A stretch of 64,000 nt of DNA from NCBI GenBank assembly GCA_011009095.1, contig VTPC01002296.1:33253-97252 (forward strand). Reading direction: 5' to 3'. Positions 25,244 to 36,354 of this stretch are shown piece after piece (position 1 is the stretch's first letter; each line of letters begins with the position of its first letter). The stretch is from Ignelater luminosus. Lineage: Eukaryota; Arthropoda; Insecta; Coleoptera; Elateridae. A program made the translations under genes and the position numbers. Below the pieces are notes generated by a model. It saw only the letters and a program-made list of their open reading frames with translations. It was not told where the DNA came from and did no database searches.

Positions 25244-27474
25244 TTGTACTGCCAACAGCAATAACTGTAATTGTTAGTATCAACAAGTGAATAATAATTT
25301 TAATTGGTTGTATCATAAAAATAAAGAATCAGAGTGAAAGCAAACGGGCGTGGTTACCCGTTCTTAGGATGGGTACTTGGTGCAGTTTCTACCTTATTTA
25401 CAGTAAATTACAATCTACAAATAATAGAGTCATGTTTAACTTGAAGAAATTATAAATGCAACAAAACTAGAAAATTCACTCAATTTCGCCCAACAGATAA
25501 CAAAACAATTTATTACCCTTACTAAAACATAAAGTCTGACCCTGCAATTAAGTAGTGGGGAAGTATGTATCTAATATTACAATACTCTGTATTGTTTCAG
25601 TTTCCACTTTATCGTCTCATACAACATAGTTTGGTTTTGAAATCAATCGGTTATAACAGTTCGGAAGAAAAAACATTAAGAAAAAACTTTTTTTATGTCT
25701 GACCTTGTATGTATGTATATATTGACTTTGAGTGATTGATAATCTGGGGTGAGAAATCTTTCAACATTACCTAACTGAATTACAGAACTAATTCCAGTAT
25801 TATTGGATTGGAGGCATGTTTCAAATGCTTATTTCATTAATTTATTTTCTTTATATTGTAAAAACTTCTCTTCAATATACTCATGATAGTTATTGAAACA
25901 CACTGCAATTTAATTTCATCAGAGTTGCTAGAGATTAGTAGGTTTTTAAATTTATACATTCAGATATTACCACTTTTTGTAATTATTGGTTCTTAATCTC
26001 TGTCCATGCCATCTAAATTATGGCCAAACGGATCCAAGTAATGTGGCTGGATTGCATGACGATTTTAGCTTTTCAACTGAAACCTTATCATTACGAAGTG
26101 GAATGAATTTTTTATTTTCCTTTGTCTCCTCTAAGTTTGCAATCCACAAATCAAAAAGAAAATGTAGACTTTAAATAGCCAATGCTTTTTTAGTTCACCT
26201 ATTAGTAAATAATGACGTATATTCAGTCCCCTTAGAAACAACTGAATAGAGTAAGAAACAAGAATTCAAAGCACAATAAGAATTCTGCAGAAAAATTCCC
26301 AAGTTACATAAAATCGTGAAGGTAGACACGTACGTACTTGAAATTGAACTTTCTAGAAATAACCTCATCTTCATTTACGCAAGTATCTAATTGGAAACTG
26401 TCTGCATTCTTAGTTACGAGAACGCAAGAAAATAAGTATTACTGACGATAAATACTTACTAAAAATAGTTGGAAGTCGAGAAAATCCTAACTTAAAAAGG
26501 ATTCAAGAATAAAAGAACAAACTTTAAACGGTTACCGAACCCTTCTCAACAAAAAGTCAATCTCCGCACACCTACACATAAATAAACAACAAAGTATAAC
26601 TAGATAGATCTTCGTGTCTATTTCTATTTAAATTTCGTATTCTCCGTAAGAAAAATTTCTTTGATCTTATTAATCATTTTTTATCTATACAACATTAAAT
26701 AAAATAAAACATCTGCAACTTAAAACCTCCATCTGGATAATTGTGAAATCCTCGCTTTATTTACTTATTTCTCAGAAAAAAAGAAGAAGAAAGAATACTC
26801 AATTAGGGAATCTTTTGACTATTTTTATTTTATCCTTCAACATCACTAAAATGACAGGGGTTGAAACAAGATGATTACAGGAGCTCAATAACAATCGATT
26901 CTGGAAACTTTCCTTCACAGTTTTACCCTTTTTATTGCCTTTCTTATTTTCATTCCTTTGTTATACGGCGAAAACTTCATTTTTTAGGTTACGTTTGCGA
27001 AAATAATCGAGGCCTCTTTTACTTGTAATGGGACAAGGAATGTTATTAAATATTAAGCTTGTAATAATATTGTTCTAGAAAGATAAAATCTGATCATGTC
27101 TACAATGTTTGCGCTTAAAATTCCCTTTATTACCAAGTCTATAAAGTTTTTGGAGTAAGCATGTGTTTTTATGTTTTATCCCAAATTCGCTTTTTGTTTT
27201 ACTGTTTTTGATAAAAAATCAAATCAAAATTAAAATGAAAGCGATGAAGTTCAAGTTAATAGTTTTTGTTTGTTAAGCTTCGATTTAAATTTATTTTGTA
27301 GTTTCAGTTTAGTAGAAGTTTGCAAGTAGGTACATATATTTTCTTGACGTTATATTATTAAAAATGTGTTTAGGCAGCTCACAGTAATATAGTCAATGAG
27401 TGAAAAGATACAGTCTGTGCGCAAGTAAACTCTAAGACCTAGAGCTGGTGTAAAAACACAAAAACCATCAGTAT
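25244..27474. other. Gene-free stretch
   Basis: AT-rich sequence with no supported gene, RNA or repeat. It ends at the TA target site of the intact mariner. Confidence 0.5.
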
Positions 27475-27476
27475 TA

Positions 27477-27506
27477 ACACATCGTTCAATAAGTCCCGAG
27501 ACTAAC
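27477..27506. repeat. Left terminal inverted repeat of the intact mariner (30 bp)
   Basis: Starts ACACATCGTTCAATAAGTCC directly after the TA target site and is identical to the reverse complement of 28740-28769. Confidence 0.95.
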
Positions 27507-27655
27507 CCAGAGATGGTGCTAGTAGTACCAAACTAGCCACGTTTCCCTAGAGTGCGAACCTTCACATGAAACGTGTAAAAATTTCACGTCGATTGGACCA
27601 CAAACAGCAGAGTTATCGAGGTTAGAGTAAAGTCACTTTGTAATTTGTTTGAAAA

Positions 27656-28705
27656 ATGAAACAACGCGAGTTTCGCGTGTTGATAAAACATTGTTTTTTA
27701 ATGGGTAAAAACACCGTAGAAGCCCAGCAATGGCTTGAGAAACGTTACCCGGACTCCTCTCCATCCAAATCAACGATTTGTCGTTGGTATGCTGAGTTTA
27801 AACGTGGTCGTACGGACACAAACGATGCGGAACGTTCGGGCAGGCCTTTGGAAGCCGTTACACCGGAAAATGTGAGTGAAGTATTCAAAATCGTAATGAA
27901 AAATCGCAAAGTAAAGGTCCGTGAGATTGCAGAAATGACACAGATATCATCTGGAAGCGTATTTACAATCCTTCATGAAAAATTGAGCATGAAAAAGGTT
28001 TTTTCCAAGTGGGTGCCGCGATTGCTTTCAATGGAACAAAAACAGCAACGAATCGACGATTCAGAGAGCTGTTTATCGCTATTTACTCGCAATAAAAAGG
28101 ATTTCCTGCGTCGATACGTGACCATGGATGAAACATGGATACATTATTTCACTCCGGAGTCGAATCGGCAATCATCTGAGTGGCGCATGGCTGGCGAAAG
28201 CCGCCCAAAGCGTCCAAAAACGCAGCAATCTGCTGGCAAAGTCATGGCGTCTGTTTTTTGGGATACACATGGCGTCATTTTCATTGACTACCTGGAAAAA
28301 GGTAAATCGATCAACAGTGATTATTATATTGACTTGTTGGTACGTTTGAAGGAGGAGATCGCAGCAAAACGACCGCACATGAAGAAGAAAAAAATCCTTT
28401 TTCAGCAAGACAATGCACCATGCCACAAGTCCATGAAAACAATGGCAAAAATCTACGAGTTGGGCTTTGATTTGCTTCCCCACCCCCCGTATTCGCCAGA
28501 TTTAGCCCCCAGCGATTACTGGCTCTTTGCTGATCTCAAAAAAATGCTCCAGGGAAAAAAATTTGGCTCGAATGAGGAGGTCATTGCCGAAACTGAAGCC
28601 TATTTTGAAGCAAAGGATAAATCCTTCTATAAACATGGTATAGAAATGTTGGAAAGGCGTTGGAAAGATTGTATCACTCTAAAAGGAGATTATATTGATG
28701 AATAA
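27656..28705 (+). CDS. Mariner transposase, apparently intact
   Basis: A 349-residue protein, about the same length as the Himar1 transposase, which it closely resembles. It would cut the transposon at its inverted repeats and insert it at TA sites in the nucleus. Residues 1-110 form the paired helix-turn-helix DNA-binding region, and WVPRLLS at 119-125 is the conserved linker. The catalytic triad is visible: D158 in YVTMDETW, D252 in FQQDNAPCHK, D287 in YSPDLAPSDYWLF. D252 and D287 are separated by 34 residues, the mariner DD34D signature. The ATG follows the left terminal repeat by about 150 bp, and TAA stops 34 bp before the right repeat. No frameshift or stop is present. Whether it is active cannot be read from the sequence; residue changes relative to active family members could still impair it. 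Confidence 0.95.
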   Translation: MKQREFRVLIKHCFLMGKNTVEAQQWLEKRYPDSSPSKSTICRWYAEFKRGRTDTNDAERSGRPLEAVTPENVSEVFKIVMKNRKVKVREIAEMTQISSGSVFTILHEKLSMKKVFSKWVPRLLSMEQKQQRIDDSESCLSLFTRNKKDFLRRYVTMDETWIHYFTPESNRQSSEWRMAGESRPKRPKTQQSAGKVMASVFWDTHGVIFIDYLEKGKSINSDYYIDLLVRLKEEIAAKRPHMKKKKILFQQDNAPCHKSMKTMAKIYELGFDLLPHPPYSPDLAPSDYWLFADLKKMLQGKKFGSNEEVIAETEAYFEAKDKSFYKHGIEMLERRWKDCITLKGDYIDE

Positions 28706-28739
28706 AAATGATTTTTGAAAAAAAAATGTTGTTTTCGTT

Positions 28740-28769
28740 GTTAGTCTCGGGACTTATTGAACGATGTGT
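28740..28769. repeat. Right terminal inverted repeat of the intact mariner (30 bp)
   Basis: The exact reverse complement of 27477-27506, followed by the TA duplication. Confidence 0.95.
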
Positions 28770-28771
28770 TA

Positions 28772-31728
28772 TGTATGCTATAATAAAGGAAATTTAGGAA
28801 AGGTGTAGTACATGCTTACGTAAACGGAAGTAAGGGAGATTTAAATTGTAACTAATCAATGAAGCCACACAATCTTCGAACAGGATATGAAATATCCGTA
28901 CACTTTCGTATTATAAACATTTTATTGGAATGCTTTTTCCCAACCTCACCTAACTGCATTTTAATCAACTAAATGTCTAAATAGTTCTTTATCTTCTGCC
29001 GTACTAGAACTAACTAGCCATTTCGTAACTTTCGCTAATGTGTAATAACGCAATGTAGATAAACATTGTGGTCTTAGGTGGGTAGTGACCTCCCAAACTT
29101 CTTGTAACATTCAGATTTCGGTCGAATATAACAATATAACAATTTTTACTAGAGGTGTCATTTGAACAACAAACATCTGCTGAAACACGATTTTCGAATA
29201 TTTTTGCTAATTGTTGAATTAAGATAAAAATCAAAAACATGTATTGAGGCCTTGTGTGAAGACCTATGAAAGGCCTCAAGGAGTATCTTGCCATAGACAG
29301 ATTTAAATAAGCACAATAGGCGTTTTTAAGAGGTGGGGTCAACGAGGAGGTTTTCGAAAGATCTCCAAACGCTTCTAATACGGTTAGGAAAAGAATTAAG
29401 AACTTGCCCGAACAATCCTTCGAACGAGGGATCTCACAGTAGAGGCATAGTAGCTTTCTTGTCATATTTTTAGTCAAGGAAAACATCCTAAAAATCACTG
29501 CATTCATATCCAAACATTGTTCAAAATGAATTCTGATTATGGATGTCTTATTTAATTTTATATTTTTATACCAATGCGCTATTCGAGATCAGAACGGAAT
29601 TTGTTAGAGTAAATTACACAGTTTAAGGGTCTTTCGTGAACATCTCACGTACTAATTAACTACATTCATTTTACGAAAAGCAAAGCAAGTTCCACTTCTA
29701 CTCTCTCATACTTACTATTGGGTAATGCTTGCATGCTTTTATTATAGTTGCTGAATTGTAGTTAATTTAGGTGCGAAACGACTACAAAAAAGATATTGTG
29801 AGAATATTACTTGTTCTGACGAGCTGCTATTATAAGCAAATATTGTTACGAAATTGCTACAGATTTTAATAAAGCTCCCCCAGTAATAGTAAGGCAAAGT
29901 AAAAATAGAATCTTGATTTTGTCATCAATGAAACAAAGTAATCTCAAATAAACAAAAACAAGTTGAAAATAACCATATTTAATTAAAAATAACGTACTAC
30001 AAATGGTTATTATTCTTTATTTATCTTTTGTTTTATATAAATAAGAATTTTTTAATACTTTTAGCTTCTCGTCAAATTAATTTTTTCTCATTTTTTCATT
30101 AAAATACAAGTTTCAGTTTTCTTGAAGCCTTCAAAGTAAGCAATCCTCTATAGTCAGACGGTAAAGGTCATTAAATGATCTAAACTCTTAACTAAAATTT
30201 TTAGGTTAGAGTCTTCAATAAATTTTCTTCCTAGTTGCATGTTCACTTTTAAATACAGATATTAGCAACGCACGAGCACCGCATTCATTAAAACAAAGCT
30301 TTATCTAAAATGCAGAATATGTAATTCATTCCATTGCATAGCCAACGTCTAGCCACGTCACATTATATTGTAGTAATGTAGCAAAATAATGACGTATTTT
30401 TAAAAACGAGTACATTTATAATACTTTTTGCTTAAAAATTAATGTTGCGTGCAAAAGCATACAATGGCCTCTTTCCTTTTTTCCTTCGAAAAGTCCATTA
30501 CGTTTCTCTTCATGCAGCTTTCGACTTAGTAAATTTTTGCTCGACTAAACCAGCCTGAGAGTTTATTAAAGTTGTCATTTTATTTGCATCCTGGCTCGTA
30601 TTACTCGTGAAACATGACGGAAAATTAACCGCAGTGCAAAACTATGCCGTCACGATGGAAGGCAACAGCAGCAAACATAATGTAGTGTAAAACTGAAAAT
30701 GAAATATCGCTATCGCGATTCTCTTTCCCTTTCTATTCTTTTTATTTTTATGTGTTTTATTTCAGTTTTAGGTGCAGTTTTTGAGTTATTTATGGTGATA
30801 GAAATAAACTACAGTTTGTAGTTATTTATCATAACGTATTTAAAGGATAAACATATGCAAAATAAAACCCCCGTTGAGAATTGTAAGAGGGTTGTTATTG
30901 CGGAAAATGTAGTTTTGGGCTCGAGAAAGAGCCGTGCGGGATTTTAAAATAATCTCCAGTTGAAGGTTAAAATTTAAATTTTGGGCTTTGTGTTAGATGT
31001 GTTATGTGAGATTCTCAATTTTATTAACATACGATTTAATGGTGTTGTAAATCTTGCGGTTTAGTATCTAACGATTATTCAATTTCTAATCCGTTCTAAT
31101 TAACAAAGTGAAGAAAAATTCTTAAAATTGTTCAGTAAGCGAATACATACACAAGATGGGTGTATCAAGTAAAAATCAAAATTCCGAACTTATTGGTTTT
31201 CTTATTGGTTCATCAGCAAACTATATCAATTCAATTCCATCTCCTTGTTACAGAAGGCATTCATTAAAATCTCACTACAGTAGCAAAACAAATTCACGAT
31301 CGCATTTTATCTTAAAATTATTTAATGAGCAAATAATCTAATGTCATAAACTTGCCAAGTTAAGCTTCCTGTGGAGTATATTTACCACTTTGTATAGTTA
31401 TGCGAAGGTGTATTGTCATAACAGGGTGAGGATGATTCTACAAGTAAAATACTGAGAGGATTAATTTTGGGACATTTAAATGCAATAATTTAATTTAGTA
31501 ATTTTAACATTAATACATATTTAAAAACTTAATGGCATATTGGACTTTGCACTTTTCCATTAATTAATTTTTAATTTTAATTTATTGGATTATTATAACT
31601 TTTAATGCTATGCTTTGTTCGTAATTCGTAGCTCTCAATAGTTATGTGTATCTCCATTATAATACACGCATACAATTTGTACGTCATTCATTATGACTAA
31701 AAGTCTTATGTTCTATGGCTAGATTATA
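28772..31728. other. Mostly gene-free stretch
   Basis: Nothing recognisable apart from one long open frame at 29010-29513, listed separately. The stretch ends at a lone TA|CAGGGTGTCCC terminus at 31727-31738 whose partner end was not found. Confidence 0.45.
29010..29513 (-). CDS. Hypothetical 167-codon open frame, function unknown
   Basis: The longest open frame in the window that is not explained by a transposon. It starts at an ATG and contains CLYCEIPRSKDC, RYSLRPFIGLHTRPQY and TRSLGGHYPPKTTMF, but I recognise no family. It has several hydrophobic stretches yet no clear signal peptide. No splice sites or neighbours support it. It could be a chance frame, a fragment of an unknown transposon, or a real exon or gene. 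I lean towards chance or a transposon remnant. Confidence 0.2.
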   Translation of the reverse strand: MDMNAVIFRMFSLTKNMTRKLLCLYCEIPRSKDCSGKFLILFLTVLEAFGDLSKTSSLTPPLKNAYCAYLNLSMARYSLRPFIGLHTRPQYMFLIFILIQQLAKIFENRVSADVCCSNDTSSKNCYIVIFDRNLNVTRSLGGHYPPKTTMFIYIALLHISESYEMAS

Positions 31729-31849
31729 CAGGGTGTCCCAATCGCCTCGTCTGTAGCGTCGCGGCGTTATTTTTTTTTGTAGAAATACTTCTAGAAAAAG
31801 TTGTACAAAACGGTTATCTACATTTCTGAAAATTACTCTACAATATCTA

Positions 31850-33901
31850 CAGGGTGATTCTGAAATAAAGGGTATCCTTTTAATAGGTGATAAATGAGGC
31901 TAAAAGAAGACAAAAAATGAAGAAACGAAGTGGCTCCGTGAAAGTTGAAAATTTTCACAATTTTCCGAAATATTAAATACTGAAGCCGCCTCTGGTTAGA
32001 AAAAGGAAAGTGTTCTTTGTATTCTCGCCTTCGGAGTAAAAAGTGAAAGTTAAGGAGATTTACGGTTGTTGTAAAACCATTGTAGTGCAAGAATGAAAAT
32101 TTGCCAGACATGCCTATTTTCTTTGAACTAACACAGGTGTAGTAGCACAACGAACAATAAATGCCATCATAAGCTACCCCCTGGACATTTTCAACTTTCC
32201 CTTCTTAAATCTGAAGTTGAGGAGATCAAAGAAATTGTGATATGTTTAACAGGCAGGGTTGTTGAAATGCATTAAGACAGTAAAAAGATAATAGCATAAT
32301 TTATGTCACGAGCAATTAGACTCCAGTCTCGCAAGCAACATTTTAATCCCTTATTATTATTTAGTCATTTGGATAGAAAACATTATGGAAGACACTACTA
32401 ATTATCGCTTCTGTATTTAACTCAATTCCATAAAATAAACCAATTTTTATTTATGTAGCATAATGCTTATTGAAGTTTTTGGTTCTTCGGAATTTTACAG
32501 AAAAAAGTCACTAACAGTAAAATTTTAATATTTTTCCGTTTACAGATCAAAAAGTAAATGTTATAAACGTGTCCATAGGTTATTTATGGCATTGTAGAAA
32601 CCAGAAAAACTATTATAAGCGTTTAAAGTGCGAGAAAGGTTTGGTGTGTTTACCATGCTTTCGGCGAAATAGCGGTTCCTTTTAACATAAGCTATCGCCT
32701 TCTTTTATCTCGAGCAAGTAGTAAATAGTAAGTCTGTCAACTACGCAAGTACAGCAACTTTATTTTACCCCCCATCATGTTTACTTCTTAATCCAAAAAA
32801 GCGAGAATTATAAAAAGGTTTCTCGTCAAAACGTTTTCTTGGAGATTAAATATTTGGTACCTGCTTCTTTCAAAGGCCCTGGATTTACCCTAACAACTAG
32901 GTACTTCCAATTTCTTTTTCTAAAAACATATTTCAATAGTAAAATGAAGGTCGCTGATCGCTGCCTATTTAACGCGAAAATATAGCTTCTTTTGTTAATG
33001 TCAGAAATGCGAATCCCATTCAAAAGCGCACGAAAAAGGGCCATAATTCATAATTCAATCTTCTTTCGTTTTCTTGTAAAGACTAAACAGAGTATCGCGA
33101 CGTTTACGCATTCATGTTATCACCTTATTACTCGAAAGACGGACAACTTACCAAAATATTACAACAAATGTTGAAAATGACCACCGTCGACCTGAAGACA
33201 AGCCTCTATGCGTCGGTGAAAACTGTTACGCACACGAGTAAATATTCCAGCTGTATTGCGAATTTCTGCGGCTGCTGCTAAAATGCGCTGTTGAAGGTCT
33301 TCCGTGCGATATACAACAGATTTCATGTGACCCCACAAGAAGTAGTCCAGAGGATTTATGTCAGGGCTACGAGCAGGCCAGCGTACGGGACCATTGCGAC
33401 CAATCCACCGATGGGGAAACATTTCGTTCAAATAGCCCTGCACACGTACGCTAGTATGCGGAGGGGCTCCATCATGCATGTAATAAATATGCCTACGAGT
33501 TTCTAGAGGTGTATCATCCAACATATCTGGCAACTTGTTTTCTAGAAATTCCAGATACGTCTCTCCGTTTAACCGCTGTGGTAGACATCTCGCTTACTTT
33601 AAATTTTTTCACACCTTGTCACTCTCAGGAAAGTCAAAGACCGACTGATTGTAACAACATGTCCGACCCTCACATATGTAAATAGCTACCTGCCAATGAC
33701 AAGGAGGGTCAGTCAACCCTTATCGATTTTTACTTAAGTAAAAGTATAAGAGCAGGACCGGCTTGGCTTAGCGATTAAATTTCAGAAGTCTTTTTCTCGG
33801 AAACTGTGCAATTTTTACCTACCTTTTTTTATCGCAAATGTATGTACTATCACACCGCTATCCACCTTTAAGAGGATACCCTTTATTTCAGAATCGCCCT
33901 G
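31850..33901 (-). mobile_element. DD41D-type Tc1/mariner element, copy A (internally deleted)
   Basis: A 2052-bp element with TA on both sides (31848-31849, 33902-33903) and terminal inverted repeats starting CAGGGTGATTCTGAAATAAA; the repeat at the 33901 end carries CAGGGCGATT instead. It is the same element as 42663-45268 but in the opposite orientation. About 626 bp covering the N-terminal half of the transposase is missing: the sequence jumps near 33584 from the start codon region to the codons after the first catalytic motif. It keeps about 87 bp of 5' untranslated sequence that copy B has lost. The 1.3-kb tail beyond the transposase (31850-33158) is shared with copy B and is unusually long for this superfamily. 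Confidence 0.9.
33159..33588 (-). pseudogene. DD41D transposase, C-terminal half only (copy A)
   Basis: The reading frame runs MPDMLDDTPLETRRHIYYMHDGAPPHTSV to the end at QVDGGHFQHLL. It carries the second catalytic aspartate (YMHDG) and the third (SPDINPLDYFLWG), with 41 residues between them by my count, a spacing used to define the DD41D group. The original ATG (33586-33588) survives, but the helix-turn-helix domains and first aspartate are deleted. A 15-bp deletion between two CGGAAG hexamers removes five residues found in copy B. This copy preserves the frame at MHDGAPP, where copy B has lost one base. Confidence 0.85.
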
Positions 33902-34430
33902 TATAGTAATAAAAACAATGGGCACTATTGATAACAATAGCTAGTAGATTAAGCAATTATTTTGTTAATATTTTTATAATTCAACAACACATTTCTCTGG
34001 TTATTTCGATAATCTAAAAATTAATAACAGTACCAATTTTTTCTTAGGATCCACAGACCTTAACGAGATTGGAAAAATTGTTAGATCACTCAAAACGCTA
34101 TCAAACTTAAAATCACTTATTTACATAACCGCAAAACCTTTATCAATTACTTGTAATTCATAATATTTTTCTAAATTTTATTGTTTTTGACAAATATAAT
34201 TTTTCTATAAAACCATAACAACCAATACAATTTCTATTTTCTGAAGTAAGTCATGGACAACTATACATTCCACTACAAAAAATAAATTGCATAGTATTTG
34301 TCGAAAACAAAAAACTAATGCGTGTCAAGTTGTAGCAAATTAAATTTAATAATTCCTTTTTATCTACGACTCTTCAATAATATAGTCGTTAAACGCGTAA
34401 CCATACGGATATAACCATACTCATAAAACA

Positions 34431-34455
34431 CCAGTGAATGGATTTTATTCACTGG
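34431..34455. repeat. Short perfect hairpin
   Basis: CCAGTGAAT and ATTCACTGG are 9-bp arms around a 7-base loop. No function is apparent. Confidence 0.6.
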
Positions 34456-34535
34456 CATTATTTTGTTGGTTGTCTATTTATAGATATAAACAAAATAGAA
34501 ATTGTTATAATCTCAAACTATTTATTGTTAGAAAA

Positions 34536-34676
34536 AAAATTTGGACATCGTCTTCAAAGGATCCTTGTATTATTCCAGGTCTAAAACTCTCTTTGTGAAG
34601 ACTGTTTGCTTTCATTGACTTCTACATATTCAAGAATTTGGACATCGCCTCCCTCAGAGGACCTTCAGATATTCCT
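34536..34676. repeat. Pair of direct repeats about 97 bp apart
   Basis: AATTTGGACATCGTCTTC (34538 on) recurs as AATTTGGACATCGCCTCC (34635 on), and both are followed by an AGGA(T)CCTT block and ATTCC. It may be a decayed tandem repeat. Confidence 0.5.
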
Positions 34677-35751
34677 CAGAAGTGTTAGAAAAGTAGATAA
34701 AACGTCGTATTCGACTCGCACATAATGGGCATTATTCACTCGGATGATTTACACACGAGCCGAAGCCTATATTATGTACTCGTTGAATAATATACTATTA
34801 TGTCAAGACATAAGTAAGTGAAAGTATAAAATTCGATGCTACAATCACAGTAACTTCTAATTGTTATTAAATTTGAAAATAGTTGCATCTTTTCTGCAAC
34901 AGTCATCAAAGTGACAAATTCTTCTGATGCAGAAACGTCAGGGAAGCGTCACTTTACTTGCCTAGTCAGGGGAATTCTGTTTACTAACTAATCTTCAAGA
35001 AAACAAATAACAAAGCTGAGCTAACATGATATTACCATCAAATTTCATTTTATTGTTCTTTTTAATGTTTCCTATTTTAGACATTTTTTTAAATATGTAG
35101 TTGCAGAAAAGAATTTATATGTAGCACTTTGGCGTCTTCACAGGACTTATTACTCACATCGGAAAAAACAGTTATACGTACGTCATACGACAAATTGCAT
35201 AAAATAGAATGTAGGTGTACAGACCCACACAAACTTTATTATTGGTTTTGTGTGTATTCTTTTAAGTTGTATGTTGTCAAGTTTAGCTCTAGAAAATAAG
35301 TTCAAGAAAAATACAGCATTTGTAAACAAGTTTGTTTGTCATTACTCATTATTTATGACGCATAAGTTCAAGCATTCCACATGTTTATCTTCCTTCACAT
35401 ATTCATTTTGTGGAATATTTAAATTGGGTTAGCAGAAGTTAGATATTTTAGTTTAAGTCTTGTTTCATAAAGCAGTTGATTTTCATCAATTAAACAAAAC
35501 TAAAAACTTTCCTATATTATTTTCAATTTAAATATTACTGTTTTAGTGTCTTATAGCGCTGCACCAGTAAAACGTAAAAATAATGACAAAAAGTTGCTGC
35601 GCCAAAGCTGTTAGGTTAAGATCCTATAATGCCATATTGTTGAAATAACAATATAGTATAGGAAACGATAAGGTACTAAGATTTAAAAGACTCAACTAAA
35701 TCATTTTGTGTTATATATTAAGCTTGTTTTGTCATATAACTTTTTTTTAAA

Positions 35752-36162
35752 TGCACCGTTTTCGAGATACAGGGTGTCAAAGTTTTATTTAAAATTCCTT
35801 GTTTCCTCAATATCTCAAGAACAAAAATAAGATATCGAAATGGAATTTTCTACATGTTTGTTACTATAAAGTGTTTACTATTCTAAGTAGTTTTGCAATT
35901 GATATTCCTTCCGAGGCGGAGAATTGAGAGTAGACTAGTTCCCTATGCAAAAAAAAAAATTATTACGCCACTGCAAAATTAAAAATTAATTTGTCATCTC
36001 AAAAACAGAATATAATTATGCGCATTACATTCTTCGATAAGAATTAAGCATTTTTTAGTCGTATAACTTTTTTCCCTAAAGTGGACTGTTTTCGAGATGC
36101 AGGGTGTCAAAGTTGCTTGTCTTTAATTATACTTTGACACCCTGTATCTCGGAAACGGTGCA
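35752..36162. repeat. Inverted repeat pair with CAGGGTGTCAAAGT core
   Basis: TGCACCGTTTTCGAGATACA at 35752 continues into GGGTGTCAAAGT and is inverted at 36130-36162 with one mismatch over about 33 bp. A third, direct copy of the same unit lies at 36082-36115 (TTTTCGAGATGCAGGGTGTC). All are preceded by a T-rich ATAACTTTTTT block. This pattern suggests clustered termini of related MITEs rather than one clean element. Confidence 0.65.
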
Positions 36163-36354
36163 CTGTAAGAAAGAAAATTATACGGCAAAAAAGGTTTAAT
36201 TTTTGTCGAGGAATGCGCCTGCCAAGTATTTGCACTGATTTTAAAAACACCTTACAAAGATTTACAGTTGAATCTATAATGATCATTTCTAAAAAACGAA
36301 TATCAAAAGATTACTTAGTGTTCTATTTGATAGAATCTAGGCTACATCTGTCAC

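Larger units (their letters stand above)
27477..28769 (+). mobile_element. Complete mariner element (Himar1-like, irritans-type)
   Basis: A 1293-bp element bounded by TA at 27475-27476 and 28770-28771. The first 30 bp and last 30 bp are perfect inverted repeats beginning ACACATCGTTCAATAAGTCC. Between them lie a 5' untranslated stretch of about 150 bp, an uninterrupted transposase and a short 3' stretch. Length and structure match canonical mariners. Perfect terminal repeats and an open gene point to a recent insertion, younger than every other element in the window. Confidence 0.95.
33904..35751. other. Gene-free stretch with two small repeats
   Basis: No gene seen. It holds a 25-bp hairpin (34431-34455) and a pair of direct repeats near 34536 and 34633. 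Confidence 0.5.

Noticed and set aside
28172-28483. 103-codon minus-strand frame
   Set aside because: Antisense shadow of the intact mariner transposase.
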